A DNA stretch of 13,691 nucleotides, taken from contig SXJQ01000074.1 of NCBI GenBank assembly GCA_005779345.1, positions 1 to 13,691 on the forward strand, in the 5' to 3' direction. This document shows positions 1 through 8,304 of the stretch, piece by piece. The notes beneath the pieces are model-generated. The model did no database searches. It saw only the letters and a list, made by a program, of their open reading frames with translations, and was not told the DNA's origin. This stretch comes from Actinomycetota bacterium (lineage in GTDB: Bacteria; Actinomycetota; Acidimicrobiia; IMCC26256; PALSA-610). The translations under genes and the position numbers were made by a program. Numbering within the stretch: position 1 is the stretch's first letter; each line of letters opens with the position of its first letter.

Positions 1-2
1 GC

Positions 3-2210
3 GCGCTCGAGACCGGGATCGCGCGCCGGACCCGGCTCGATCGGCGCCGGCGGCGCCTCACGCGGGTTCGCGCTGCCTTCCTCGGGGGGCTCCTCCTCGG
101 CGGGCCGTTGTTCCTCACCTCGAGCGTCGCGTCGGGCGCGAGCAATCTGTCGCAGCTCAAGATCACCTTCGCAGCGACCGACCGGGCCACCGGGCACCGC
201 GCGATCTTCACGGTGAACGGCGACGGGAGTGGGCTCACGCGCATCACGCCCAACGATTTCGGCGACTACTCCTGGCCCACCTTCGCGTACGGCGGATCGC
301 ACATCGTGTTCACCGGCCGTCACGGGCCGGTCGGTTCGCCGGAGCAGGTCTACCTGATGCGCAGCGACGGTTCCGACGTGCGCGCGCTGACGTCGACCCG
401 GTGGCGCAACGCGCAGCCGCAGATCTCGCGCGACGGACGAGCGATGGTCTTCTCGTCGCAGTGGTCGGAGTATCCGCTCGCCGGCGTGTACCGCATGGAC
501 CTCGACACCCAGTTGGTCACGAACCTCTCGGCGGCGGGCTCCGAAGCGGGGGCGATCGACTCCGACCCGCGCTGGACGCCCGACGGTACGCGGGTGGTCC
601 TCGCGTCGTCGGCCACCGGTTCGGAGGGTCGTCCGGGCCAGATCGTCATGACCGACGCCGACGGCCGCAACCGCGTCGACCTCACGAACAACCGCTTCTA
701 CAACACCGACCCCGAGGTCTCGCCCGACGGTTCTCGCCTCACGATCTCGCGGTACGTCGGCGAGGGCACGCCCCGCGACCCGAACTCCGTCGACGAGTTC
801 CAGGTGAAGCTGTACGACTTCCGCCTCATCGTGCGCGACCTCGCCGAGGGAGGCGCAGAACGTGAACTCACCGCGGGCGAGCGCTGTTTCGAGCGGACGA
901 TCGCGGAGTCGTGCTCACCCGAACAGGGCCCCGCGTACGTGCCGCGCTGGACCCCCGACGGCAGTGGACTCGGGTTCGTCTCGGTGCTCTCCAACGTCGA
1001 GTCGTGCGTGTGCTTCATCGACGCCGACGGCGGCAACCCACGCCGGGTCGTGTCGTCGGTCCAGCTCGCGATCAACTGGTTCGACTGGGTCCTGCCGAGC
1101 GATGCCCCCGACGTCACGGCGCAGATCGGGTCGCGCTCGCCGGCCGATCGTCTCCTGTTCGGTGGTCGCGGCCCTGACGACCGACTGCTCGTGGAGGCAT
1201 CGCTCCCGGACCGCTTCGGCGAACTCCCCGTGCTGCCCGACCTTCCGGTGCAACCGCTCAACGCGCGGTGGTCCGCCGACCGCGAACAGGTCGTGTTCAG
1301 CGCGCTCGTCCCGTACGACGTGAACCGGCCGCAGATCCCCGACCCACCGCCCGGCGACTTTCGACATCGGCACTACACGCTGTCGTGGATGAGCGAGTTC
1401 TACTTCCCCGCGTTCGAGCGCGCCCTCGCGCCGCTCGAACAGGTCTTCATCGTCAACACCGACGGCACCGGACTCCGACAGCTCACGACGCCATGGACCG
1501 AGGACCATCTCGACGCGATCCCCGACGGCGAGGTGCGCGGCAACGCCGACCCCGACATCTCGCCCGACGGCCGCTACGTCGTGTTCACCAACATCTCGAC
1601 CGCGACCCGCGAGTCGTTCATCGTCCGCCTCGACCTCCTCACCGGCGAGGTGTTCAACCTCACGAACGCGACCTCGGGAGCGCTGCCCGTCTCCGACCTC
1701 CACCCCCGCTATTCGCCCGACGGCAGCCGGATCGCGTTCGCGACGACGGTCGGCGGGAACCTGCAGATCGCCACGATCGACGCGCGCGACGGGAGCGACT
1801 ACCGCGAACTCACCGACGACGATTACGTGAATCTGTCGCCCGCGTGGTCGCCCGACGGTGGGTCGCTCGTGTACGCGAGCTACCGCGGTGGCGGCGCGAT
1901 CCAGACCTCGCAGTCGAACCTCGCTCTCGCCGCGCAGCAAGGCGAGATCGCCTCCGAGGGTTGGGTGCTCGTGCGGGTCGACCTCGCCGGCGACGCCCTC
2001 GTCGGCGGCTCGGCGCGGACGCTCACCGGTCCGGAGGATTCGCCGGTGTTCGGCCCGACCTGGAGCCCCGACGGCACGACGATCGCCTTCATCTCCCTGT
2101 CGGGGCCGCCACTCCAGCCCGACATCCACGTCGTTCCCGCGGGCGGGGGAGTCGTGCGGCCACTCCAGGTCACGCTCGTGACCGACGAGTTCTGGTTGGA
2201 CTGGCGATGA
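3..2210 (+). CDS. Secreted TolB/PD40-type beta-propeller protein (5' end cut by window)
   Basis: The reading frame is open from the first full codon of the window, and no ATG, GTG or TTG occurs in frame before a TTG at 108, so the true start lies upstream. Codons 42-68 encode an arginine-rich stretch and 69-131 a hydrophobic segment ending in an Ala-Ser-Gly-Ala-like site. Together these form a signal peptide, which a start at 108 would cut in half. Counting from base 108, PD40-like motifs ([WYIV]-S/T-x-D-G...) recur near residues 106, 156, 204, 281, 388, 484, 535, 580 and 652, giving about nine propeller blades. Such repeats are known from TolB and WD40-like periplasmic or surface proteins that bind proteins or glycans; no enzyme motif is visible. 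The stop overlaps the next start (ATGA), so it is translationally coupled to the glycosyltransferase. Export and fold are well supported; the ligand is unknown. Confidence 0.85.
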   Translation, partial: ALETGIARRTRLDRRRRRLTRVRAAFLGGLLLGGPLFLTSSVASGASNLSQLKITFAATDRATGHRAIFTVNGDGSGLTRITPNDFGDYSWPTFAYGGSHIVFTGRHGPVGSPEQVYLMRSDGSDVRALTSTRWRNAQPQISRDGRAMVFSSQWSEYPLAGVYRMDLDTQLVTNLSAAGSEAGAIDSDPRWTPDGTRVVLASSATGSEGRPGQIVMTDADGRNRVDLTNNRFYNTDPEVSPDGSRLTISRYVGEGTPRDPNSVDEFQVKLYDFRLIVRDLAEGGAERELTAGERCFERTIAESCSPEQGPAYVPRWTPDGSGLGFVSVLSNVESCVCFIDADGGNPRRVVSSVQLAINWFDWVLPSDAPDVTAQIGSRSPADRLLFGGRGPDDRLLVEASLPDRFGELPVLPDLPVQPLNARWSADREQVVFSALVPYDVNRPQIPDPPPGDFRHRHYTLSWMSEFYFPAFERALAPLEQVFIVNTDGTGLRQLTTPWTEDHLDAIPDGEVRGNADPDISPDGRYVVFTNISTATRESFIVRLDLLTGEVFNLTNATSGALPVSDLHPRYSPDGSRIAFATTVGGNLQIATIDARDGSDYRELTDDDYVNLSPAWSPDGGSLVYASYRGGGAIQTSQSNLALAAQQGEIASEGWVLVRVDLAGDALVGGSARTLTGPEDSPVFGPTWSPDGTTIAFISLSGPPLQPDIHVVPAGGGVVRPLQVTLVTDEFWLDWR

Positions 2211-3184
2211 CGGCCGCCCCCGACACCACGGCGCGGTTCACCGATCCGCGCGACCCGACGAGCGCACCGCTCGTCACCGCCGTGATCGTCAATTGGAACA
2301 CCGGCGCCTTGCTGGAGCAGTGCCTCGAGTCGTTGGTCGAACACGGCGCCGCCGGCGCTCCGCTCGAGGTCGTCGTCGTCGACAACGGCTCCGACGACGG
2401 CTCCGTCGAACTCGTCCGCCGCGACTGGCCCGACGTCGCGCTGATCGAATGCGAGACGAACCTCGGGTATCAGAAGGCGAACAACCTCGGGATGGCCGCC
2501 GCGCGCGGAGCGCAGCTCCTCTTGATCAACGCGGACGCGTTCTTGACCGCGGGGTGTCTCGATCGCCTCCTCGCCCGGATGGACACCGACCCGCGCTGTG
2601 GTGTCGTCGGCCCCCGCCTCGTGTACCGCGACGGGTCGTTCCAGCGCTGGACCGCGGGGCGCGAACCGAGCCTGTCGGCAGCGGCGGTGTTCCACTTCGG
2701 CATCGACCGACTCGCGGTCGGAGCGACTCGCGGGATCTACCTCGGACGCGACGTCAGGGAGGCCTTCCAGCCGGAATGGGTGTCGAGCGCGTGCATGCTC
2801 GTTCGGGCACGGGCGCTGGCCGAGACCGGACCGATGGACGAGACGTTCTTCGCCTACATGGACGACGTCGACCTCTGCCGGCGTGCTCGCGAGGCGGACT
2901 GGCACGTCTGGTACGAGCCGGAGGCCGAGGCGATCCACCTCATGGGCCAGTCGACCAGGCGCGAGCCCGGAGCCGCGTCGCCGCTCGCGCTGCGCACGTT
3001 CAACCGGTATTTCGCGCGTCGACACGGTCGCTCGCGCACCCGATTGCTCCAAGGGATCGAGGCGGCCGGCTTCACGTTGCGGGCCTGCGCGCACGGCGTG
3101 CGTTCGGTCCGGACGCCGGCGAACCGGGTTGCAGCGTTGGGTCACCTCCGCAACGCACGCGTGAGTCTGGAGGCGCCCTCGTGA
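2207..3184 (+). CDS. Family 2 glycosyltransferase (WbbL/rhamnosyltransferase-like)
   Basis: This 325-residue protein has the GT-A layout of GT2 enzymes that transfer a sugar from a nucleotide donor to a glycan or lipid acceptor in the cytoplasm. The N-terminal strand VTAVIVNWNTG (about 23-33) is followed by VVDNGSDDGS (57-66), NLGYQKANNLG (85-95) and INAD (107-110), which takes the place of the usual N-x-D metal/donor motif. MDDVDLCRRA (218-227) corresponds to the E/D-D-x-D-L-x-R acceptor/base motif of WbbL-type rhamnosyltransferases. No membrane segment is obvious. The ATG overlaps the stop of the propeller gene by 4 nt, and its own stop overlaps the following GTG, so start and end are firm. 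The sugar cannot be assigned; the RmlD-like neighbour makes a deoxysugar plausible, but that is an inference. Confidence 0.9.
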   Translation: MTAAPDTTARFTDPRDPTSAPLVTAVIVNWNTGALLEQCLESLVEHGAAGAPLEVVVVDNGSDDGSVELVRRDWPDVALIECETNLGYQKANNLGMAAARGAQLLLINADAFLTAGCLDRLLARMDTDPRCGVVGPRLVYRDGSFQRWTAGREPSLSAAAVFHFGIDRLAVGATRGIYLGRDVREAFQPEWVSSACMLVRARALAETGPMDETFFAYMDDVDLCRRAREADWHVWYEPEAEAIHLMGQSTRREPGAASPLALRTFNRYFARRHGRSRTRLLQGIEAAGFTLRACAHGVRSVRTPANRVAALGHLRNARVSLEAPS

Positions 3185-4011
3185 GCGCCGAACCCACGCT
3201 CCGTCAGGTGCACGAAGCCGAGGTCTACGACCGGCGCGCCGAGCAGATCGGCCAGACGCTCGACGACGCGACCTTGGTCGTCGACGGCACTCGGCCGCCC
3301 TATCCGAATCGTGAGCACGTCGACTTCCTCGACACGATCTACGCGCGGCTCGGCGATCTCGACGACCGGCGCATCCTCGAGGTCGGGTGCGGGAGTGGCA
3401 CGTTGAGCAGCTACCACGCGCTGCGGGGCGCACGCGCGGTCGGCGTCGACGTTTCCGAGGGGATGCTCGCGATCGCGCGGCGACGCGCCGAGATGAACGG
3501 TGTCGCCGATCGCGTCGAGTTGATCGCCGCAGCGATCGAGGACCTCGACGAACCCGACGGCAGTTTCGACGCCGTGATCGCCAACCAGGTGCTCCACCAT
3601 CTCGACCTCCCGCGGGCGCTGCCGAACATCGCGCGGATGCTGAAGCCCGGCGGCCAGGCCCTGTTCGCCGAACCGGTGCTGCTGATGCCCGCGTTCGTCG
3701 AACGCGTGCGGTACTCGCGGCCGGTCGAGCGGCGGTTCCCGTCGCGACGCGACACTCCCGACGAGCGATCGATCGACGCTGCTGCGTTGGAGGAAATTCG
3801 AGCATCGTTCGCACGCACCGACGTGTTGCCGTTCCAACTTCTGACCCGCGCGCAGAACTTCGTCGAACTCTCCGACCGCGCGTTCGCGCGTCTCGAGCAG
3901 GTTGATCGCCGCTTGTTGCGGTCCTTGCGACCCGTCCGACGCTTCTGTCGGTACGTGGTGATCGCCGGTTCAGGCCGTCCCCCCGTCCCTCTCACCGGGA
4001 GTACTCCATGA
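3181..4011 (+). CDS. Class I SAM-dependent methyltransferase
   Basis: This 276-residue protein has a Rossmann methyltransferase core. Motif I is ILEVGCGSGT (65-74), the acidic end of strand 2 is GVDVSEGML (88-96), and the motif IV region is FDAVIANQVLHHLDLP (129-144). The post-core strand is MLKPGGQALFAEP (153-165). The family transfers a methyl group from S-adenosylmethionine. The layout is that of Methyltransf_11/25 small-molecule enzymes, which often methylate sugars or lipids. The C-terminal third (about 175-276) is basic, with no recognised motif. The GTG start is set by a GTGA overlap with the glycosyltransferase, and the stop overlaps the next ATG. Its place between a glycosyltransferase and a sugar reductase suggests O-methylation of a sugar or glycan, but the acceptor is not visible in the sequence. 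Confidence 0.88.
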   Translation: MSAEPTLRQVHEAEVYDRRAEQIGQTLDDATLVVDGTRPPYPNREHVDFLDTIYARLGDLDDRRILEVGCGSGTLSSYHALRGARAVGVDVSEGMLAIARRRAEMNGVADRVELIAAAIEDLDEPDGSFDAVIANQVLHHLDLPRALPNIARMLKPGGQALFAEPVLLMPAFVERVRYSRPVERRFPSRRDTPDERSIDAAALEEIRASFARTDVLPFQLLTRAQNFVELSDRAFARLEQVDRRLLRSLRPVRRFCRYVVIAGSGRPPVPLTGSTP

Positions 4012-4964
4012 AGATCCTTGCGACCGGCGCCGCCGGAATGCTGGGCAGCGGTCTTGTGCCGGCCTTCGTCGCCGCCGGCCACGACGTCGTCGCGACCGAC
4101 ATCGACCTGCACCGACCCGAACCGTTCGGGCTCGGGGGGCCGTCGCTCGGTCACCTCGACGTGCGTTCGCGCGACGAGTTGCGCGAGGCGTTCGACGCCG
4201 TGCAGCCCGACTATGTGCTCCACCTCGCGGCCGAGACCTCCCTCGAGGTATCCGAAGACGACCCCGGTCACGCGTTCCTCACGAACACGGTCGCGACGAA
4301 GCACGTGGTCCTCGAAGCCGCCCGGCGCGAGGTGCCGCTCGTGTACATCAGCACGGCTGGTGTGTTCGACGGCGAGAAGACGGGCGCGTACCACGAGTGG
4401 GACGACGCCAACCCGATCAACGTCTACGGCCGAAGCAAGTACGAAGGCGAGAAGTACGTCGAGCAGTGGCTGGATCGCTACTTCATCGTGCGCGCCGGCT
4501 GGATGGTCGGTGGCGGCGCGATCGACCACAAGTTCGTCGCCCGGATCCTCCAACAGATCGACGACGGTGCCGAGGTCATCCGCGCCGTCGGCGACAAGTT
4601 GGGAACACCGACCTACGTTCCCGATTTCGCGCAGACGCTGCTCGGACTCGTCGCGTCGGAGTCCTGGGGTCGCTACCACATGGCATGCGAGGGAGACGGC
4701 AGCCGCTACGACGTCGCCGAGCGGATCCTCGAGGTCCTCGGAGTCGGCGATCGGGTGGAGTTGGTGGAGGTCGATTCCGGCTTCTTCAAGGACGAGTTCC
4801 CCGCGCCGCGCCCGCCGTCGGAGATCATGCAGAACCTCCACCTCGACCTGCAGGGACTGAACACGATGCGTCCGTGGCGGGTCGCGCTCGAGGAGTACCT
4901 GCACGTGCACTTCGGACATCTCGTGCGTGATCGCACCGAGCTCACCCACCAAGGAGGGAACTGA
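4008..4964 (+). CDS. RmlD-like NAD(P)-dependent sugar reductase/epimerase (extended SDR)
   Basis: This 318-residue extended short-chain dehydrogenase starts with the nucleotide-binding GATGxxG-type motif ATGAAGMLG (5-13) and an acidic strand-2 end at VVATDID (27-33). The catalytic Ser/Thr lies in YISTAGVFDG (113-122), and the Tyr-x3-Lys pair is Y140/K144 in NVYGRSKYEGE. The P-I-N-V-Y-G-x-S-K context and the overall length match dTDP-4-dehydrorhamnose reductases (RmlD), which reduce a nucleotide-bound 4-keto sugar. Related NDP-sugar reductases or epimerases look the same at this level, so the exact substrate is open. The start overlaps the methyltransferase stop (ATGA). It probably supplies a nucleotide sugar to the surrounding glycosyltransferases. 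No other rhamnose pathway gene (RmlA, B, C) is in the window. Confidence 0.87.
   Translation: MKILATGAAGMLGSGLVPAFVAAGHDVVATDIDLHRPEPFGLGGPSLGHLDVRSRDELREAFDAVQPDYVLHLAAETSLEVSEDDPGHAFLTNTVATKHVVLEAARREVPLVYISTAGVFDGEKTGAYHEWDDANPINVYGRSKYEGEKYVEQWLDRYFIVRAGWMVGGGAIDHKFVARILQQIDDGAEVIRAVGDKLGTPTYVPDFAQTLLGLVASESWGRYHMACEGDGSRYDVAERILEVLGVGDRVELVEVDSGFFKDEFPAPRPPSEIMQNLHLDLQGLNTMRPWRVALEEYLHVHFGHLVRDRTELTHQGGN
4951..4958 (+). promoter_or_regulatory. Ribosome binding site for the GT75-like gene
   Basis: AAGGAGGG lies inside the last codons of the sugar reductase, 9 nt before the ATG at 4968. It fixes that start, and it is one of the few places in the operon where genes do not overlap. Confidence 0.75.
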
Positions 4965-4967
4965 ACC

Positions 4968-6041
4968 ATGACCACCCTCGACCGGCGCAAGGTCGCCGTC
5001 GTCATCCCGATCCCGAACGACCCCGACTGGTCGATCTTCGACGAGATCCCCGAAGACATCGCGATCATCGTGCCCGACGACAGCGACGGGAAGCTGTCGC
5101 CGCCGCCGCGACCCAAGGTGACGTACTACGACTACACGGCGCAACGCGACATCATGGGCGCGCACTACGACGCGATCCCGCACAAGAGCGCGGCCGCCCG
5201 GAACTTCGGCCATGTCGTGGCGTACCGCGAGGGGTACGACGTCGTCATCGCCCTCGACTACGACTGCAAGGTGCCGAAGGGCTGGCTCGAGACACACCTC
5301 GCACAACTGACCACGGTCACCGACGCGCCGGCACGCGAGTCGGCATGGCCGAACGGCTGGGTGAACTCGATCAATTCCGCGGGTTGGTACGCGCGCGGGT
5401 ATCCGTACGAGCTGCGTCACCCCAGCTACACGCGCGAGATCGACACCACCGCCTCCGGCACCGTGAAGCTCAACCACGGCCTGTGGGAGAAGATCGTCGA
5501 TCTCAACGGCATCGATCGGCTCCCGCCCCACGAGGCGCCGTACGAGCCGGGGCTCCTCGACGATCGGAATCGGATCGCGCGGTCGAACATCCCGGTGTGC
5601 GGGATGAACACCGCGTTCACCGCCGACCTGGTGCCGGCCTACTTCTTCCTTCCCGACCTCTGGGTCGAAGACGGTTCGCCCGGCGGTTGGCAGTTGTCGC
5701 GCCACGACGACATCTGGGGCGGTTACGTCCTCAAGAAGTTGATGGACAAGCGGGGCGACCTCTTCTCCTACGGCGGGCCGATCGTCGAGCACACGCGGCT
5801 GACGCCGTCGGAACGCACCACGAAGATCGAGCACTACATGCACCTCATGGCGCGCGAGTTCCTGGCCGCGGCCGACGCGGCCGCGGAACGGGTGTCGGTG
5901 GGCGAGTACGGCCCGATGTTCGGCGCGTTCACCGAGGAGTTCCTCGGCGAGGTCACGCGCTCGACGGCACCCGTTCACTACCGCGACATCTACCGGCGCT
6001 TGGGTGAAGCCATGGCGCGGTGGGCCGCGGTGTTCAGCTGA
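4968..6041 (+). CDS. Reversibly glycosylated polypeptide / UDP-arabinopyranose mutase-like protein (GT75)
   Basis: This 357-residue protein matches, from memory of the family, the plant RGP/UAM proteins. These interconvert UDP-arabinopyranose and UDP-arabinofuranose and become glycosylated on an arginine. The N-terminus has a GT-A strand VAVVIPIPND (9-18). ALDYDCKVP (95-103) corresponds to the plant I-D-D-D-C motif, with the middle Asp replaced by Tyr but the D-x-D kept. YARGYPYELR (141-150) matches the plant VRGYPFSLR, and R143 falls on the glycosylated arginine (Arg158 of plant enzymes). Further matches are HGLWE (170-174), VCGMNTAF (210-217) and RHDDIWGGY (245-253). The fit at several separate motifs makes the family assignment strong. 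Activity is less sure because of the Asp-to-Tyr change and divergent C-terminus. It may make a furanose sugar donor or act as a glycosyl carrier for the neighbouring glycosyltransferases. Confidence 0.82.
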   Translation: MTTLDRRKVAVVIPIPNDPDWSIFDEIPEDIAIIVPDDSDGKLSPPPRPKVTYYDYTAQRDIMGAHYDAIPHKSAAARNFGHVVAYREGYDVVIALDYDCKVPKGWLETHLAQLTTVTDAPARESAWPNGWVNSINSAGWYARGYPYELRHPSYTREIDTTASGTVKLNHGLWEKIVDLNGIDRLPPHEAPYEPGLLDDRNRIARSNIPVCGMNTAFTADLVPAYFFLPDLWVEDGSPGGWQLSRHDDIWGGYVLKKLMDKRGDLFSYGGPIVEHTRLTPSERTTKIEHYMHLMAREFLAAADAAAERVSVGEYGPMFGAFTEEFLGEVTRSTAPVHYRDIYRRLGEAMARWAAVFS

Positions 6042-6067
6042 TCAGACCCACGATGGGCGTTCGAGGG

Positions 6068-6076
6068 AGGAGGTGA
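6068..6076 (+). promoter_or_regulatory. Strong Shine-Dalgarno sequence for the GT4 gene
   Basis: AGGAGGTGA, an essentially full-length complement of the 16S 3' end, sits 4 nt before the ATG at 6081. It lies in the 39-nt gap after the GT75-like gene, and it suggests strong independent initiation instead of coupling by overlap. Confidence 0.75.
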
Positions 6077-6080
6077 GGCA

Positions 6081-7244
6081 ATGCGCGTCGTGTTCGACGC
6101 CACCGCGCTGGGCTCGGGACTCGGCGGCGACGAGACGTACCTGACCGGCGCGCTCGAGGGCCTCGCGCTCGCGGCGGGCCCCGACGACGCGTTCCCGCTC
6201 CTCCTCCGCGAGGGGGTCGAGGTGCCGGCGACGATCGCGGGCGACGAACGCTTCGCCGTCCGGAGGATCGCGCGGCGCCGCGGTCTGGTGCACTATGTCG
6301 CGGGTCTTCCCTTGGCGATCGCGGGCGAACGCGGCCGAGCCGACCTGGTCCACACCATCACCCACGCCCCGATTCCTCCCGTTCTCCCATCGGCGCTCAC
6401 GATCGGCGACCTGTCGTTCGTGCATCGACCGGGCGACTACCCGCGCACCACTCGACATCGCCTCGCGATGCTCGTCCCGCGCCAGGCACGGGCTGCGCGC
6501 GTGGTCCTGACCCCGAGCGAGTTCTCGCGCCAGGACCTCCTCGCGACCTACGGCCTCGATCCCGATCGGGTCTTCGTGGTTCCGAACCGGGTGGTGCCTC
6601 CGGTCGCGCCGGCGCCCCGCGAGGTCGACGCCGCCCGAGCCTGGTGCACGGGCAAGGGCCTCGATTCACCGTTCGTCCTCTACCTGGGCAACGTCCATCC
6701 CCGCAAGAACCTCGATCGGGTGGTCGCCGCGTTCGATGCGGCGCGGCGCGACGGGGCGCTCGCGGGTTGTCAGCTCGTGATCGCGGGCGGCTCGTGGTTC
6801 GGTGCCGGAGTCGCCGCGAACAAGACCGCGCCCGACTGGTTGGTGCAGCTCGGCCGAGTCGACGACGCGACCCGGCGGTGGCTGCTCGGTGAGGCGCGAG
6901 CACTGGCGTACGTGTCGTTGTTCGAGGGGTTCGGTGTGCCGCCGATCGAAGCGATGGCCGCGGGAACCCCGGTGTTGGCGTCCGACGTCACCGCCGTTCC
7001 CGAGGTGTGTGGCGATGCCGCGCATCTCGTCGACCCGACCGACATCGACGCGATCGCCGAGGGGCTGGCAGCGGTGAGCGTCGATTCCCCGGAACGAACC
7101 GCGCTCATCGAGCGCGGTTCCGCCCGTGCTGCGCGCTTCACGAGCGCGGCGACGGGCCGCCACCTCTGGTCTGCACTGCAGGCCGCGACCGCCGACCGAC
7201 CGAACCGCGCCGATCCACGCGCCATGGCGAGCAACATCCGATGA
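6081..7244 (+). CDS. Family 4 glycosyltransferase (GT-B fold)
   Basis: This 387-residue protein has the two-domain GT-B organisation. The N-terminal domain starts MRVVFDATAL with a glycine-rich loop GSGLGGDET (11-19). The inter-domain region has TPSEFSRQDL (144-153), typical of GT4 enzymes. The C-terminal donor domain carries VLYLGNVHPRKNLDRVV (199-215) and the E-x7-E signature FEGFGVPPIE (E282 and E290), followed by AMAAGTPVLASDVTAVPEV. GT4 enzymes are retaining transferases using nucleotide sugars such as GDP-mannose or UDP-sugars, usually at the inner face of the membrane. It resembles mannosyltransferase-type members, but the donor cannot be read. The start is fixed by a strong ribosome binding site. 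It follows the GT75-like gene and precedes the ketoacyl synthase gene, so it could use the donor made upstream (inference). Confidence 0.9.
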   Translation: MRVVFDATALGSGLGGDETYLTGALEGLALAAGPDDAFPLLLREGVEVPATIAGDERFAVRRIARRRGLVHYVAGLPLAIAGERGRADLVHTITHAPIPPVLPSALTIGDLSFVHRPGDYPRTTRHRLAMLVPRQARAARVVLTPSEFSRQDLLATYGLDPDRVFVVPNRVVPPVAPAPREVDAARAWCTGKGLDSPFVLYLGNVHPRKNLDRVVAAFDAARRDGALAGCQLVIAGGSWFGAGVAANKTAPDWLVQLGRVDDATRRWLLGEARALAYVSLFEGFGVPPIEAMAAGTPVLASDVTAVPEVCGDAAHLVDPTDIDAIAEGLAAVSVDSPERTALIERGSARAARFTSAATGRHLWSALQAATADRPNRADPRAMASNIR

Positions 7245-7255
7245 ACACGCGATCG

Positions 7256-7261
7256 AGGAGG
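7256..7261 (+). promoter_or_regulatory. Ribosome binding site for the ketoacyl synthase gene
   Basis: AGGAGG lies 5 nt before the ATG at 7267. It supports this start over an in-frame upstream ATG at 7126, which would add 47 arginine-rich residues overlapping the glycosyltransferase. Confidence 0.75.
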
Positions 7262-7266
7262 AACCG

Positions 7267-8304
7267 ATGAGCAAGGTGATCCTGGGCACGGGGAGCTATC
7301 TGCCCGAGTGGTGCATCGACAACGACGAACTCGAGTCGATGGTCCTCGACTTCGATCGTGTGCGTTCGGGGAGCTCGCTGCACGAATGGGCGATGAAGCG
7401 AGCAGGCGTCGCCGAGCGTCACCGCGTCCGGTCGGGGGAGGGCAACGTGCACCTCGCGACCAATGCCGCCCGGCGAGCGCTCGACAACGCGGGCCTCGCC
7501 CCCGAAGACATCGACCTGCTCGTCCTGTCGACCTTCACGTCCGACTACCGACTTCCCAGCACCGTCAGTCTGTTCCAGGCCGAACTCGGCATCACGGCCA
7601 AGTGCTTCCAACTCGAGGCCGCCTGCGCCGGCTTCATCGACGCCACGATCACGGCCTCCGCGCTCATGGACACCGGCCGCTATCACCGCGCGCTCGTCGT
7701 CCACACCGAAGTGATGTCGTCGTTGACCGACCCGGAGCGATTCCTCGAACAGACCGTCTTCGGCGACGGGTCCGGCGCGGTCGTCCTCGCAAACCTTCCC
7801 GACAGCGACTACGGAATCAAGGCGTCGACGACCCACACCGACGGGTCGATCGCGCACTACACGTGGGTCCCGATGGGCGGCACGCTCGCGCCGATCACCG
7901 CAGAGGTGCTGCGCGATCGCTCCCAGTACACGCGCTTGCGGCACAAGGAGATCTACGACCTCGCGGTGGAGAAGTTCGTCGAGGTGACGCGTGAGGTGGT
8001 TGCGCTCGCCGATGCGAGCATCGACGACATCGATTGGTGGATCCCGCACCAGACCGGCCAGAACATCATCGACGACGCGAGTCGCGGGCTCGGGATCCCG
8101 TCGGAGCGCGTCCAGGTGTGTATCGACCACACGGGCAACACCTCGGGGGCAACCGTGCCGATCGCGCTCGACGAGGCGAACCGCCGCGGCGATCTGGCCC
8201 ACGGCAGCCGCCTCGTCCTGTCGGCCGTCGGCGGCGGGATGGCCTGGGGCGCCCTGTACCTGGTGTGGGCCGACCCCGCGACGCTGCGCGCGGAGGTGGC
8301 GTAG
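7267..8304 (+). CDS. FabH-like 3-oxoacyl-ACP synthase III
   Basis: This 345-residue thiolase-fold condensing enzyme has the full KAS III catalytic triad: C120 in LEAACAGF, H261 in WWIPHQTGQNII, and N291 in DHTGNTSGATVPIAL. GDGSGAVVL (167-175) and SAVGGGMAWGALYL (319-332) are the expected glycine-rich core segments, and the length is usual for FabH (about 320-350). Such enzymes join an acyl-CoA starter to malonyl-ACP; relatives transfer acyl groups or make 3-oxo products in secondary metabolism. The window has no FabD, FabF, FabG or acyl carrier protein, so this is unlikely to be the housekeeping FabH locus. It abuts the MaoC gene with no gap and follows glycosyltransferases. Building an acyl unit for a glycolipid is therefore a reasonable inference. 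The function class is firm; the substrate is unknown. Confidence 0.9.
   Translation: MSKVILGTGSYLPEWCIDNDELESMVLDFDRVRSGSSLHEWAMKRAGVAERHRVRSGEGNVHLATNAARRALDNAGLAPEDIDLLVLSTFTSDYRLPSTVSLFQAELGITAKCFQLEAACAGFIDATITASALMDTGRYHRALVVHTEVMSSLTDPERFLEQTVFGDGSGAVVLANLPDSDYGIKASTTHTDGSIAHYTWVPMGGTLAPITAEVLRDRSQYTRLRHKEIYDLAVEKFVEVTREVVALADASIDDIDWWIPHQTGQNIIDDASRGLGIPSERVQVCIDHTGNTSGATVPIALDEANRRGDLAHGSRLVLSAVGGGMAWGALYLVWADPATLRAEVA

Noticed and set aside
3411..5978. Long minus-strand open frame of about 855 codons
   Set aside because: It lies opposite three well-recognised plus-strand genes and shows no family motif. Long antisense frames are expected in such GC-rich coding DNA.
7126..7266. In-frame ATG 7126 as start of the ketoacyl synthase
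   Set aside because: The extra 47 residues lie over the glycosyltransferase and look non-coding. AGGAGG points to ATG 7267.
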